Positions 33,717-42,095 of a stretch of DNA of 64,000 bases are shown here, in pieces. Below the pieces are notes generated by a model. The model was given only the letters and a program-made list of their open reading frames with translations, ran no database searches and was not told where the DNA came from. The stretch is from Salinigranum rubrum (lineage in GTDB: Archaea > Halobacteriota > Halobacteria > Halobacteriales > Haloferacaceae), in the NCBI RefSeq assembly GCF_002906575.1, contig NZ_CP026309.1, positions 434,001-498,000 on the forward strand, in the 5' to 3' direction. Position 1 is the stretch's first letter. Each line of letters begins with the position of its first letter. The translations under genes were made by a program, and so were the position numbers.

Positions 33717-35477
33717 TTACGTGTCGACGAGGACGTCGTAGTTCGGGTCGAAGATGGAGTTCACCTCGACGCCGTTGTACCGGGGGAGTTCGCGCCACCG
33801 GAGGTCCCGGTAGCGGTCGCGGTGCGCGCGGACGTACGGCGTTCCTCGCTCGACGTCGAAGCCGGACCGCTCGCCCGGCGCGAGGAGGTAGAAGCGTTCG
33901 ACGCGTTCCTCGGTGCCGTCCCTGTCGACGTCTTCCCACGCCCAGTAGGGGGCGTACCGAGTGAAGCCGGCGTCGCCGACGGTGTTGACGAACGCCTTGT
34001 TGTGCTGGGCGTAGGCGTTCTCGTCGTAGACCCAGACGGCGACGACTCCCTCGGGGGTGAGGTTGTCCTTGATCGACCGGTAGAACTCGGTCGAGTAGAG
34101 CGAAAGCAGGTCGTCGTCCGTCGCGCCAGGGACGTCGAGGAGGACGAGGTCGTACTTCTCGTCGGTCTCCGAGAGGTACGCGTAGCCGTCACCGACGGTC
34201 GTGTTCAGCCGGTCGTACCTGTATGAACCGTCGTGCCACCGCGAGAGGAACGGGTCCTCTTTCGCGTAGGCCATGAACGCCGCGTCGAGGTCGACCTGGT
34301 CGACGCTGACGCCGTACTCACGGAGGTAGTCGACGGCGACGAAGTCGCCGCCGCCGACGACCAGCACGTTCGTGTCGGGCGAGCGGGCAAAGCGCGACAT
34401 CGGCACGTCGACCAGCCCCTGGTGGTAGGAGTCGGCCCACGACTCACACAGTTGGACGGCGTCGCCGAGGCGGAGACACCGCTCCGTCTCCCCGGCGAAG
34501 TGAGGGTTCGGCCCCGCGCCGGTCCAGGTCCGCTCGTACGCGACGACGTGCTGGTAGGGGGTGGTCCGCTGGTCGAGCACGTCCACCGACATCGCGCCCG
34601 GCGGATACTCGTTCTCCACCTGCTGTTCGAGGTAGAGCTCCGAGAGTTCCCGGTCGAGGGTCGAGGAGTTCGCGACGGCGACGCCGCAGGAGGCGGTGAC
34701 GAGGAGACAGACGACGACCAGCGCGGCCGACTCGCGGCTCACCAGTCGGTCGCGTGCCCGCGTGCCGCCGAGCCGCCACCGGGAACTGTACCCGCCCAGG
34801 ACGGCGAGCGCCGCGAGGCCGTTCAGGAAGGCGAGGACGAACACCGTCGGGATGAGCCCTAGTCCGGGATAGAGCACCCGGGCGTAGACGACGGCGCCGA
34901 CGAGTCCGCCCAGGTAGTCCATCGCCAGGACGAGCGACAGGCCGCTGCGCTCGTTCGAGGCCCGCTCGGTGTGCCAGCCCAGAGAGAGCAGGCCGACGAT
35001 TCCCCGGTGAACGGCCTCGGCGACCCGGGTCGCCGTGGGTGGGAGAACCGCCGAGCCGTCGCCTGTCTCGTCGACCATCCGCGTGAGGAGGGGGAGTTCG
35101 AAGCCCGAGAGGAGGCCGACGACGACGACCGGTGTGCGGGCGGCGACCCAGACGAGTTCCGCGGGGACGGCCTGGGGGATACGGACGCTGTTGAGGCCGA
35201 CGACGAGCAGGAAGCCGGCGGGCGCGACGAGCGCGAGGTACACCTCGGTCCGGAAGAGGTTCGACGCCTTCTCGTCGGAGAGGTCGTCCGAGAGCGCCGA
35301 CCCGACGCCGAGGCTGACGAAGTACAGCCCGATGGTGATGACGTACTGCGTGACGGTTCCGCCGTACATCACGGTCAGTAGCTCCGAGTAGACGAACTCG
35401 TACGCGAAGCTACAGAAGGAGACGACGAACGTCAGCGCGAGCAGGGCGAGCACTTCCGTGCGGGCGGTGCGTGACAT
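33717..35477 (-). CDS. Membrane-embedded polyamine aminopropyltransferase (spermidine synthase-like)
   Basis: 586 residues from ATG at 35475-35477 (MSRTARTEVLALLALTF). The first about 270 residues contain seven or eight membrane helices. The C-terminal about 250 residues hold the SpeE-like fold: VLVVGGGDFVAVDYLREYG, VDQVDLDAAFMAYAKED, VGDGYAYLSETDEKYDLVLLDVPG. The conserved GGGD and the second Asp are present, so catalysis with a decarboxylated SAM-type donor is plausible, though the acceptor is unknown. The membrane-fused form is found in several bacterial and archaeal stress operons. Confidence 0.85.
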   Translation of the reverse strand: MSRTARTEVLALLALTFVVSFCSFAYEFVYSELLTVMYGGTVTQYVITIGLYFVSLGVGSALSDDLSDEKASNLFRTEVYLALVAPAGFLLVVGLNSVRIPQAVPAELVWVAARTPVVVVGLLSGFELPLLTRMVDETGDGSAVLPPTATRVAEAVHRGIVGLLSLGWHTERASNERSGLSLVLAMDYLGGLVGAVVYARVLYPGLGLIPTVFVLAFLNGLAALAVLGGYSSRWRLGGTRARDRLVSRESAALVVVCLLVTASCGVAVANSSTLDRELSELYLEQQVENEYPPGAMSVDVLDQRTTPYQHVVAYERTWTGAGPNPHFAGETERCLRLGDAVQLCESWADSYHQGLVDVPMSRFARSPDTNVLVVGGGDFVAVDYLREYGVSVDQVDLDAAFMAYAKEDPFLSRWHDGSYRYDRLNTTVGDGYAYLSETDEKYDLVLLDVPGATDDDLLSLYSTEFYRSIKDNLTPEGVVAVWVYDENAYAQHNKAFVNTVGDAGFTRYAPYWAWEDVDRDGTEERVERFYLLAPGERSGFDVERGTPYVRAHRDRYRDLRWRELPRYNGVEVNSIFDPNYDVLVDT

Positions 35478-35521
35478 CGGGTGTGAGCGAAGGGGGACGG
35501 GGGGACGGGCGAAGCGGGCGG

Positions 35522-36232
35522 TCAGACGCGCGGGGAGACCTTCCACTCCTCTTCGATGGCCATCTCGCCGCCGAGGTCATCCTCGACGAGGACGTCGACG
35601 CTGGCCCAGCCGAACGAGTGGTCGACCCGCTCGCCGACGAGTTCCGCGCCGGTTCGGTACCAGCCTTCGTTCGAGGCCTGGAAGGAAGCCTCGTCGGAGG
35701 GGTCGTCGACGGTCCGGTCCCACGAAACTGGCCCCGGGTCCGGCGGGTCGTCGACGTACGTCGCGTTCCGGCCGAGGTACGCGAAGCCGACGGTGCCGAC
35801 GGCGGCGGCGTACCGCGTCACCTCGTCGGAGTGGTTGTCGTACCAGTCGTCGTCGTCGTGGGTCCCGTGGTACCACGCGTAGCCGTTGCCGGTCCGCGGG
35901 GCCGAGGAGTACCCGCCGGTCCCGCGGCCGGTGGCTCCGCGTCCGCCGCTCCCACCGCCGCCTTTCGCACCGCGGGCTACCCCGACGGGACTGAGGTCGG
36001 CGAGCAGGGCGAGCGGGGCAGCGAGGGACGAGGACCCGCTGTCGTACCGGGAGACGACCCAGGGGTCGTCGGCCAGGTCGACTTCGAGTGCGGGCTCTTC
36101 ACCCGACGAACGGAGTTCGACGTCGGAGAGGGCGTTCGATTTGCGGGGTGGAGGGGTGTCGTCGCCGAGACACCCGGCGGCGGCACAGAGCGCCGCGGCA
36201 CCGGACGCCTGGAGGAATCGGCGTCGTCGCAT
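35522..36232 (-). CDS. Secreted lipoprotein of the aminopropyltransferase operon
   Basis: 236 residues from ATG at 36230-36232. The N-terminus MRRRRFLQASGAAALCAAAG ends at the lipobox Cys of AAGCLGD, with twin-arginine character (RRRRFLQ). A glycine-rich linker (AKGGGGSGGRGATGRGTGG, near residue 100) and then an aromatic and acidic region (GYAWYHGTHDDDDWYDNH) follow. No family was recognised. First gene of the five-gene unit 36232-30835, 44 nt before the aminopropyltransferase. Confidence 0.7.
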   Translation of the reverse strand: MRRRRFLQASGAAALCAAAGCLGDDTPPPRKSNALSDVELRSSGEEPALEVDLADDPWVVSRYDSGSSSLAAPLALLADLSPVGVARGAKGGGGSGGRGATGRGTGGYSSAPRTGNGYAWYHGTHDDDDWYDNHSDEVTRYAAAVGTVGFAYLGRNATYVDDPPDPGPVSWDRTVDDPSDEASFQASNEGWYRTGAELVGERVDHSFGWASVDVLVEDDLGGEMAIEEEWKVSPRV

Positions 36233-36397
36233 GACTGTGGACCGGACTTTCGGGGGGACTGGTATATGCTTGATGGTCAGCACTACCCACAGTCACACGG
36301 CGGCGGCGCGCGATTCCTCCATCGGTCGCGCCGCTCGTCGACGCGACGGATGCGAAAAGTGCGTGACGGTCGGGACGGAGTCGGTCCGCCGGTTCGG

Positions 36398-36874
36398 TTA
36401 CTCGGCGGCTTCGACGGCGTCGAGCAGTTCCTCGTAGTCCGGTTCGACGGTCGGGTCGTCGGTGGTCCACACGTAGCTGACCTCGCCGTCGCTGTCGACG
36501 ACGTAGACGGCGCGGTTCGCGACGCCGAGGAGGCCGAGGTCCTCGATGTCGATGCGCAGTCCGTACGCCTCGATGGCGTCTCGGTCCATGTCGCTGACGA
36601 GGTCGAATCCGAGGTCGTGCTCCTCGCGGAAGGCGTTGAGCGAGAACGCCGAGTCGGCGCTGACGCCGAGAACGGTCGCGCCCGCGGCCTCGAAGTCGTC
36701 GAGGTGTTCCTGCAGGGCGACCATCTCGTTGGAGCACGGCGGCGTGAACGCGCCCGGGAAGAACGCGAGGACGACCGGGCCGTCGCCGAGAGACTCCTCC
36801 AGGTCGAACGCCTCGACGTCGCCGTTCGCCAGCGTCGCGGTGAACGTCGGTGCGGTGTCGGATTCTGCTACCAT
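36398..36874 (-). CDS. Peroxiredoxin (AhpC/Bcp-like, one-cysteine)
   Basis: 158 residues. The peroxidatic Cys47 sits in FFPGAFTPPCSNEM, the usual PxxxT/SxxC loop. VLGVSADSAFSLNAFREEH and the C-terminal VYVVDSDGEVSYVW complete the thioredoxin fold. It is the only cysteine in the protein, so it should depend on an external thiol for recycling. It reduces hydrogen peroxide and organic peroxides. Confidence 0.92.
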   Translation of the reverse strand: MVAESDTAPTFTATLANGDVEAFDLEESLGDGPVVLAFFPGAFTPPCSNEMVALQEHLDDFEAAGATVLGVSADSAFSLNAFREEHDLGFDLVSDMDRDAIEAYGLRIDIEDLGLLGVANRAVYVVDSDGEVSYVWTTDDPTVEPDYEELLDAVEAAE

Positions 36875-37037
36875 CGTTCGATAGTCGGTTCGGACGGTGA
36901 AAAGGGACGGTGAACGGGGTGATATGACCGCCTGTCGAACGTGTTAACAGGTGTCGATTCCGGCCGCACCTCGACTGCCTCTCGGGACCGAATTCGCCAG
37001 CGAACAGAGTTATTCCGTCGGGTTTCGTGCGGGAGCC

Positions 37038-37862
37038 ATGGACACTCACACCGTCTCCGGCGGCGACGACACGGAACTGCACGTCGACGTGGCCGGTCCG
37101 GACGATGCACCGCCAGTCGTCCTCGTTCACGGCTACTCCCAGTCGCGGCTCTCGTGGTACAAGCAGTTCGACAGCGACCTGACCGAGGAGTTCCGCCTCG
37201 TCGCCCCCGACCTGCGCGGACACGGCGACTCCGAGAAGCCCGACGGGACCGACGCCTACCACGATCCGACGCTGTGGGCCGCGGACGTGCAGGCGGTCGT
37301 CGACGAGTTCGCCCGCGACAGGGCGGTGTTCGTCGGCTGGTCCTACGGCGGGCTCATCCTCTCGGACTACCTCTCCGTGGAGGGGACTGACGACGTCGCG
37401 GGCGTGAACCTCGTCGGCGCCATCAGCGAGAAAGGGACCGACACCGCAGCGGCGGTCGCCGGCGACGCGTTCGCCGCGATGCTCTCGGACCTCGAAACGC
37501 GGGACGCGGAGGCGAGCGTCGCTGCCCTCGGCGACTTCCTCGACATCTGCGTCGCCGGGCCGCTCTCGGCTCACGACCGCTACTTCATGCTCGGGTTCAA
37601 CGCCGCCTGTCCGCCCCGCGTCCGCGAAGCGCTCCAGTCCCGGCGCGCCGACCACGAAGACACCCTCCGCACCCTCGACGTCCCGGTCCTGCTCACGCAC
37701 GGGACGGCGGACCGGGTCGTGTTACCGACCGCCACGGAGAACCACGCCGCGCTGGTGCCCGACGCGGAGCGCTCGCTGTACGAGGGGGTCGGTCACTCCC
37801 CCTTCTGGGAGGCTCCCGAGCGGTTCAACCGGGAACTGCGCGAGTTCGTCGTGCGGTGCTGA
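37038..37862 (+). CDS. Alpha/beta hydrolase
   Basis: 274 residues from ATG at 37038; GAGTTATTCC about 30 nt upstream fits a TATA box. Oxyanion region: VVLVHGYSQSRLSWYKQF. LVAPDLRGHGDSEKPDG follows. Nucleophile elbow: VFVGWSYGGLILSDYL (Ser in GWSYGG). The Asp and His of the triad are in LLTHGTADRVV and GVGHSPFWEAPERFN. Similar to epoxide hydrolase or chloroperoxidase-type esterases; substrate unknown. Confidence 0.88.
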   Translation: MDTHTVSGGDDTELHVDVAGPDDAPPVVLVHGYSQSRLSWYKQFDSDLTEEFRLVAPDLRGHGDSEKPDGTDAYHDPTLWAADVQAVVDEFARDRAVFVGWSYGGLILSDYLSVEGTDDVAGVNLVGAISEKGTDTAAAVAGDAFAAMLSDLETRDAEASVAALGDFLDICVAGPLSAHDRYFMLGFNAACPPRVREALQSRRADHEDTLRTLDVPVLLTHGTADRVVLPTATENHAALVPDAERSLYEGVGHSPFWEAPERFNRELREFVVRC

Positions 37863-38026
37863 AGCGGAATCGTTCGTGGCTGTTCGAAGGGCGGCACACG
37901 TTCGACCTCGAACCGCTCGACGTCGGCCGACCCCGCCTCCGCATCCACGGGGGGCCGTCCGAACTGACCGCGCGACTCGTCACGGACGCCCCCGAACCCG
38001 ACTCCGAGGCGATGGACCAGCGGTGA
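37856..38026 (+). CDS. Possible small protein overlapping the hydrolase stop
   Basis: 56 residues if GTG at 37856-37858 is used: MLKRNRSWLFEGRHTFDLEP, then LRIHGGPSELTARLVTDAPE and stop at 38024-38026. The GTG overlaps the hydrolase TGA, which would allow translational coupling. Amino-acid use is acidic and halophile-like across the whole frame, which supports coding, but no homologue was recognised. Confidence 0.4.
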   Translation: MLKRNRSWLFEGRHTFDLEPLDVGRPRLRIHGGPSELTARLVTDAPEPDSEAMDQR

Positions 38027-38137
38027 CGGGACGAGCAGAGCGAACAGCGGTGTCGAGTCCGTAGCCTCCGTCCGCGACTCCGATGTCGTCGTCCTCTCAG
38101 AAACGGCTATCACCGTGTACGCGACAGACTTCAACGT

Positions 38138-39058
38138 ATGTCGACAATCGGCGTGGTCGGACTGGGCCGCATGGGGAGTCGAATGAGCGAACATCTGCTC
38201 GAGAGCGGGTTCGACCTGCTCGGCTACGATGTACGCGAGGAGCCGGTCGAACGACTTCGCGCGGCGGGCGGCGAAGGCGCGACGTCGATTACCGCCGCCG
38301 CCGAGGGGGCCGACATCGTCCTGACGAGCCTCCCGACCCCCGAAATCGTCGAAGACGTGTTCTGTGCCGAAGACGGACTCCTCGCCGCCGACTGCGGCGA
38401 CCTCACCGTGCTGGAACTGAGTACGAGTACGCCCGAGACGACGCGGGCGCTCGCGGACGTCGGGGCCGGGGAGGGTCTCCGGGTGGTCGACGCGCCCGTC
38501 AGCGGCGGGACCTCCGGTGCCCGGAACGGCACGCTGACGCTCATGGTCGGTGCCGACGAGTCCGCCCTCGATAGGCTCGCCGTCGACGTCCTGAACACTC
38601 TCGGGGAGAACGTGTTCTATCTCGGGGAGGTGGGAGCGGGCAACACGACGAAGCTCGTGAACAACGTCCTGACGACGGGTCATCGCGTCCTCGCGATGGA
38701 GGCGATGGCGCTGGGGACGGCACACGGCGTCGACCCTCGCCTCCTGTTCGAGGTCATCTCGACCTCCAGCGGCTCTTCGAACCAGTTCGAGAAGCGCGTT
38801 CCCCGGGTTCTGAACCGGAACTTCGAGCCGACCTTCACTGTGGACCTCTCCCGGAAGGACCTCCGACTCGCGCTGACGACGGCCGACGAAATCGACTACC
38901 CGATGTCGCTCGCCAGCCTGGTCCACGCGTTCTACACGGAGGCGAGCGCGAAGGGGTACGGCGAGGAGGACGCCTGTGCCGTCGTGAAGGTGTTCGAGGA
39001 GAACGCGGACGTGCTCGTCGAGGCTTCCGGCGTGGACGAGACGTTCGAGGGGTACTGA
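38138..39058 (+). CDS. NAD(P)-dependent beta-hydroxyacid dehydrogenase (3-hydroxyisobutyrate dehydrogenase family)
   Basis: 306 residues. N-terminal MSTIGVVGLGRMGSRMSEHL is the signature cofactor loop. DAPVSGGTSGARNGTLTLMVG is the substrate-binding block, and GNTTKLVNNVL holds the catalytic Lys. SRKDLRLAL follows in the helical C-domain. It oxidises short beta-hydroxyacids or reduces semialdehydes; the exact substrate is not shown by sequence. Single gene between the hydrolase and paaK-like genes. Confidence 0.9.
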   Translation: MSTIGVVGLGRMGSRMSEHLLESGFDLLGYDVREEPVERLRAAGGEGATSITAAAEGADIVLTSLPTPEIVEDVFCAEDGLLAADCGDLTVLELSTSTPETTRALADVGAGEGLRVVDAPVSGGTSGARNGTLTLMVGADESALDRLAVDVLNTLGENVFYLGEVGAGNTTKLVNNVLTTGHRVLAMEAMALGTAHGVDPRLLFEVISTSSGSSNQFEKRVPRVLNRNFEPTFTVDLSRKDLRLALTTADEIDYPMSLASLVHAFYTEASAKGYGEEDACAVVKVFEENADVLVEASGVDETFEGY

Positions 39059-39193
39059 CGGGGAGCCTGCCGTTCGACCCAGACGACGACTCCGGTTTCC
39101 GACCACGTCCGCGGTGTGGACCGCGCGGCGATAACGACCGCGAGAGGCGAGACACGAGAACCGAGGCCGTCTCCAGAACGGAACCGACCGCCG

Positions 39194-40480
39194 TCACCGG
39201 TGGTCGTACACCCGCTTCACCTTGCCGACCGCGGTCCGTTCGATTGTCTCGGGGTCGACGACTGTCACCTCGTCCGGCGAGACGTCGAGCACCGCCTCCA
39301 GCCGGGTTGCGATGCGATCTCGAAGCTCCTCGTTGGAGTGCCCGGCGTCTTCACGCCGTTCGGCGGTGACGTGGACGGTGTCTAACCCTCCTTCCCGGTG
39401 GAGGTCGATCCGGTAGTGGCCGCTCATCCCGTCGATGCCGACGACGACCTCCTCGATCTGACTGACGTAGACGTTCACCCCGCGGACGATGAGCAGGTCG
39501 TCCGCCCGGCCGGTGACGTTGTCCATCCGCACCGTCGTCCGTCCGCACGCACACGCCGCGGACGTGAGCGAGGTGACGTCGCCGGTCCGGTAGCGGACTG
39601 CGGGCAGCGCCTCCGCCGTCAGGTTCGTGAGCACGAGTTCGCCCGACTCCCCCTCGGGGAGCACCTCGCCGGTCTCGGGGTCGACGACCTCGGGGTAGAA
39701 GTGGTCTTCCCAGACGTGCAGTCCGTCCTGTGCCTCCTCGCACTCGACGGAGACGCCCGGGCCGACGAGTTCCGAGAGGCCGTAGACGTCGACCGCCTTC
39801 ACTCCCAGTTCCCGCTCTATCTCCTCGCGCATCGGGTCGGTGAACGGTTCGGCCCCGATGAGTACTCGTGCGACGGGGAGGTCGCGCAGGTCCACCCCAC
39901 GGTCGGCCGCGGCGTCGGCCAGGTACAGACAGTACGAGGGCGTACAGCAGAGCGCCGTTGGTTCCAGGTCCCGTAACATGTCCAGTTGACGCTGGGTGTT
40001 CCCGCCTCCCGTCGGGATGACCGCGGCCCCGAGTTCTTCGATGCCGTCGTGGAACCCCAGCCCGCCGGTGAACAGGCCGTAGCCGTAGGCGTTCTGCACC
40101 ATGTCGCCCGGTCGGACCCCCGCGGCGTACAGCGTCCGCGCCATCACCTCCCGCCACACCCCGAGGTCGTTCTCGGTGTACGCGACGACCTTCGGCGTTC
40201 CTGTCGTGCCCGACGAGGCGTGGACCCGTCTGATCTCGCTCCGCGGGACGCCGAACAACCCGTCGGGGTACTCGTCCCTGAAGTCTTCCTTCGTCGTGAA
40301 CGGGAGGCGCTCGATGTCCGCGACGGTCTCGACGTCCCCGGGTGAGACTCCGGCCTCGTCGAACCGTCGCCTGTAGAAGTCGACGTGCTCGTACGCGTGA
40401 GTTACTGTCTCACGGAGTCGTTCCGACTGGAGGTCCCGCATTCGGTCTCTCGTCGCCCGTTCGACGTCGGCGTATCCCAT
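39194..40480 (-). CDS. paaK: Phenylacetate-CoA ligase
   Basis: 428 residues from ATG at 40478-40480 (MGYADVERATRDRMRDLQ). Adenylating-enzyme motifs: HASSGTTGTPKVVAYTENDL (P-loop), VDVYGLSELVGPGVS and RTGDVTSL. The C-domain Lys is in TAVGKVKRVYDH. PaaK makes phenylacetyl-CoA from phenylacetate, CoA and ATP; related paralogues use other aryl acids. No other paa gene is near, so the aryl substrate is uncertain. Confidence 0.88.
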   Translation of the reverse strand: MGYADVERATRDRMRDLQSERLRETVTHAYEHVDFYRRRFDEAGVSPGDVETVADIERLPFTTKEDFRDEYPDGLFGVPRSEIRRVHASSGTTGTPKVVAYTENDLGVWREVMARTLYAAGVRPGDMVQNAYGYGLFTGGLGFHDGIEELGAAVIPTGGGNTQRQLDMLRDLEPTALCCTPSYCLYLADAAADRGVDLRDLPVARVLIGAEPFTDPMREEIERELGVKAVDVYGLSELVGPGVSVECEEAQDGLHVWEDHFYPEVVDPETGEVLPEGESGELVLTNLTAEALPAVRYRTGDVTSLTSAACACGRTTVRMDNVTGRADDLLIVRGVNVYVSQIEEVVVGIDGMSGHYRIDLHREGGLDTVHVTAERREDAGHSNEELRDRIATRLEAVLDVSPDEVTVVDPETIERTAVGKVKRVYDHR

Positions 40481-40570
40481 ACCTCCCCTGCGTCCGTGTC
40501 TCACATAATCGTTCGTTTACAATAGGTGGTCGACGACGGTGGAGACGGGCTCACGAGTCGGGTGGTGTCG

Positions 40571-40703
40571 GTCGCCTCCCGGATTGTGAACTACGTCCGA
40601 GACCCTGCGCTCCGCGCAGAACCTCGGTCTAGTTCAAATCCGGTCGGGTCGCACTCACAGAACCCGCCGCGCTCGCTTCGCTCGGCGGTCGGGTTCAGAG
40701 AAG
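40571..40703 (-). repeat. tRNA-Phe tail element: long hairpin ending in a copy of the tRNA-Phe 3' end
   Basis: Read on the minus strand after tRNA-Phe: first a hairpin CCGCCG...CGGCGG with GAGCGAAGCGAGC inside (40664-40688). Next comes CCGGATTTGAACTA (40630-40643), an inverted T-arm. A central hairpin CTGCGC/GCGCAG follows, then GTAGTTCACAATCCGGGAGG (ending near 40571), a copy of the tRNA T-arm and 3' acceptor with one inserted base. The inverted and direct copies pair, so 40579-40643 can fold into one long hairpin. No gene lies in 40481-40703. Confidence 0.75.
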
Positions 40704-40777
40704 TGCCGCCTCCCGGATTTGAACCGGGGACAGCTCGATCTTCAGTCGAGTGCTCTCCCAGTCTGAGCTAAGGCGGC
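40704..40777 (-). tRNA. tRNA-Phe (GAA)
   Basis: 74 nt on the minus strand. Acceptor GCCGCCT pairs with AGGCGGC and discriminator A lies at 40704. Anticodon loop CTGAAGA gives GAA, and the T-arm is CCGGTTCAAATCCGG. No encoded CCA. A second copy of its 3' end lies about 130 nt downstream in the tail element. Confidence 0.97.
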
Positions 40778-40889
40778 GCACCTCGAACGAAGCCGATGGG
40801 AGAAAAAAGGATTTCGGATTGAACCGACCGTTTTCGCCGGTTTTCTCGCGCTCCCACAGCGCTATCTCCTCGGCCGCCGAGCGACCCGT

Positions 40890-41207
40890 ATGGACGTCAC
40901 GTCCCTCCCGGACCTCCCTGACGACGCCGAGCCGTATCACGAGTTCCTGCGCCGCGACTCGCTCAGCGTCGGCCGCTACCGCCTCCCCGCGGGCGGCGTC
41001 GACCCGCAGGAGCCCCACACGGAAGACGAGGTCTACTACGTCGTCTCGGGCCGCGCCAGCATCGTCGTCGCCGACGAGGTGTCACCCGTCGAACCGGGTG
41101 ACGTGATCTTCGTCGAGCGCGAGGTCGACCACCGGTTCGTCGACATCGAGGAGGACCTGGAGGTGCTGGTCTTCTTCGCGCCCGCGGAGGGGTCGTTGGG
41201 GGAGTGA
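40890..41207 (+). CDS. Cupin domain protein
   Basis: 105 residues. Single-domain cupin: VGRYRLPAGGVDPQEPHTEDEVYYVVSG (motif 1, His and Glu ligands) and VEPGDVIFVEREVDHRFVDI (motif 2, His). A metal site is therefore likely; the function could be a small dioxygenase, isomerase or binding protein. It lies between tRNA-Phe and the Val tail element. Confidence 0.88.
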   Translation: MDVTSLPDLPDDAEPYHEFLRRDSLSVGRYRLPAGGVDPQEPHTEDEVYYVVSGRASIVVADEVSPVEPGDVIFVEREVDHRFVDIEEDLEVLVFFAPAEGSLGE

Positions 41208-41213
41208 GTGTCT

Positions 41214-41339
41214 GGGGCTCGGGCGGATTCGAACCTCGCCCAGACGTGCTCGCTCACTCCGTTCGCTGTGCGCGACTGGTCTGGTTCGAACCACCCTCTC
41301 GTCACGAATTCGTGCTCGCTATCGCTCGCACAGAATTAG
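41214..41339 (-). repeat. tRNA-Val tail element with a 21-bp exact copy of the tRNA 3' end
   Basis: Bases 41215-41235 are identical to 41341-41361, the 3' acceptor strand and T-arm of tRNA-Val, an exact 21-bp direct repeat 126 bp apart. Between them lie GGTTCGAACCACC (41283-41295), a T-arm copy that is itself palindromic, the core GCGAACGGAGTGAGCGAGC (minus strand, about 41250-41268), and a long hairpin GTGCTCGC/GCTCGCAC with outer arms AATTC/GAATT (41308-41337). Confidence 0.8.
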
Positions 41340-41413
41340 TGGGCTCGGGCGGATTCGAACCACCGATTTCGGCCTTGTAAAGGCCGCGTCATAACCAACT
41401 AGACCACGAGCCC
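41340..41413 (-). tRNA. tRNA-Val (TAC)
   Basis: 74 nt on the minus strand. Acceptor GGGCTCG pairs with CGAGCCC. Anticodon stem CGGCC/GGCCG encloses loop TTTACAA, giving anticodon TAC. T-arm GGTGGTTCGAATCCGCC, discriminator A. No encoded CCA. Confidence 0.96.
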
Positions 41414-41512
41414 GCATCACGACGGACACGCTTCGTCCGAATAACGGTTTCTGATTCTCTTCGTACCCACACCGACGGAACGCTTACCCACCTCCCACGC
41501 CTGCCCCTGCAC

Positions 41513-42031
41513 ATGGCCCTCGACACCCGACGGCTCCTCGGCGTCGCCGTCGCGTTCGCCCTCCTGACGGCCGGCGTCGTCGTGGTTCAGTCGGGCCTCC
41601 TCGCGACCGTCGACCCGCCCGACGACGGCGAGTACGACCGAGCGACGGTCACCCTCGTCAGCGATTCGGGCGAGCGGCTCGCCGAAATCGACGTCCGCAT
41701 CGCCGACACGTCCGAGAAACGCTATCTCGGGCTCTCCGACACCGAGTCGCTCGCTCCCCGCGAGGGAATGCTGTTCGTCCACGAGTCGGAGGGGCAGTAC
41801 GCCTACGTGATGCGCGACATGTCGTTCCCGCTCGACATCGTCTTCATCGCCCCGAACGGTACGGTGACGACCGTCCACCACGCGCCGCTCCCGCCAGAGG
41901 GTACGAGCAACGCCGAACTCACCCGCTACCGGGGCACCGGTCGCTACGTGCTCGAACTCCCGCAGGGGACCGCGAACGAGACCGGACTCGACGCGGGTGA
42001 CCGCGTCGCTATCCCCGATTCGGTCGGGTGA
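41513..42031 (+). CDS. DUF192 family exported protein
   Basis: 172 residues. One N-terminal hydrophobic segment (LLGVAVAFALLTAGVVVVQS), then the DUF192 domain with EIDVRIADTSEKRYLGLSDTE, GMLFVHES, YVMRDMSFPLDIVFIAPNG and ELPQGTANETGLDAGDRV. The domain is a small beta barrel common outside the cytoplasmic membrane, of unknown biochemical role. Confidence 0.88.
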   Translation: MALDTRRLLGVAVAFALLTAGVVVVQSGLLATVDPPDDGEYDRATVTLVSDSGERLAEIDVRIADTSEKRYLGLSDTESLAPREGMLFVHESEGQYAYVMRDMSFPLDIVFIAPNGTVTTVHHAPLPPEGTSNAELTRYRGTGRYVLELPQGTANETGLDAGDRVAIPDSVG

Positions 42032-42095
42032 CTCCCCCTCGGTTCTACAGTCCAACCGAAACCCTCTGGTGCTGGCGGCCGTAGCCGAGACTGTC

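Noticed and set aside
36099-37700. 533-residue minus frame across peroxiredoxin and hydrolase genes
   Set aside because: Shadow frame in a region where both real genes have clear family motifs.
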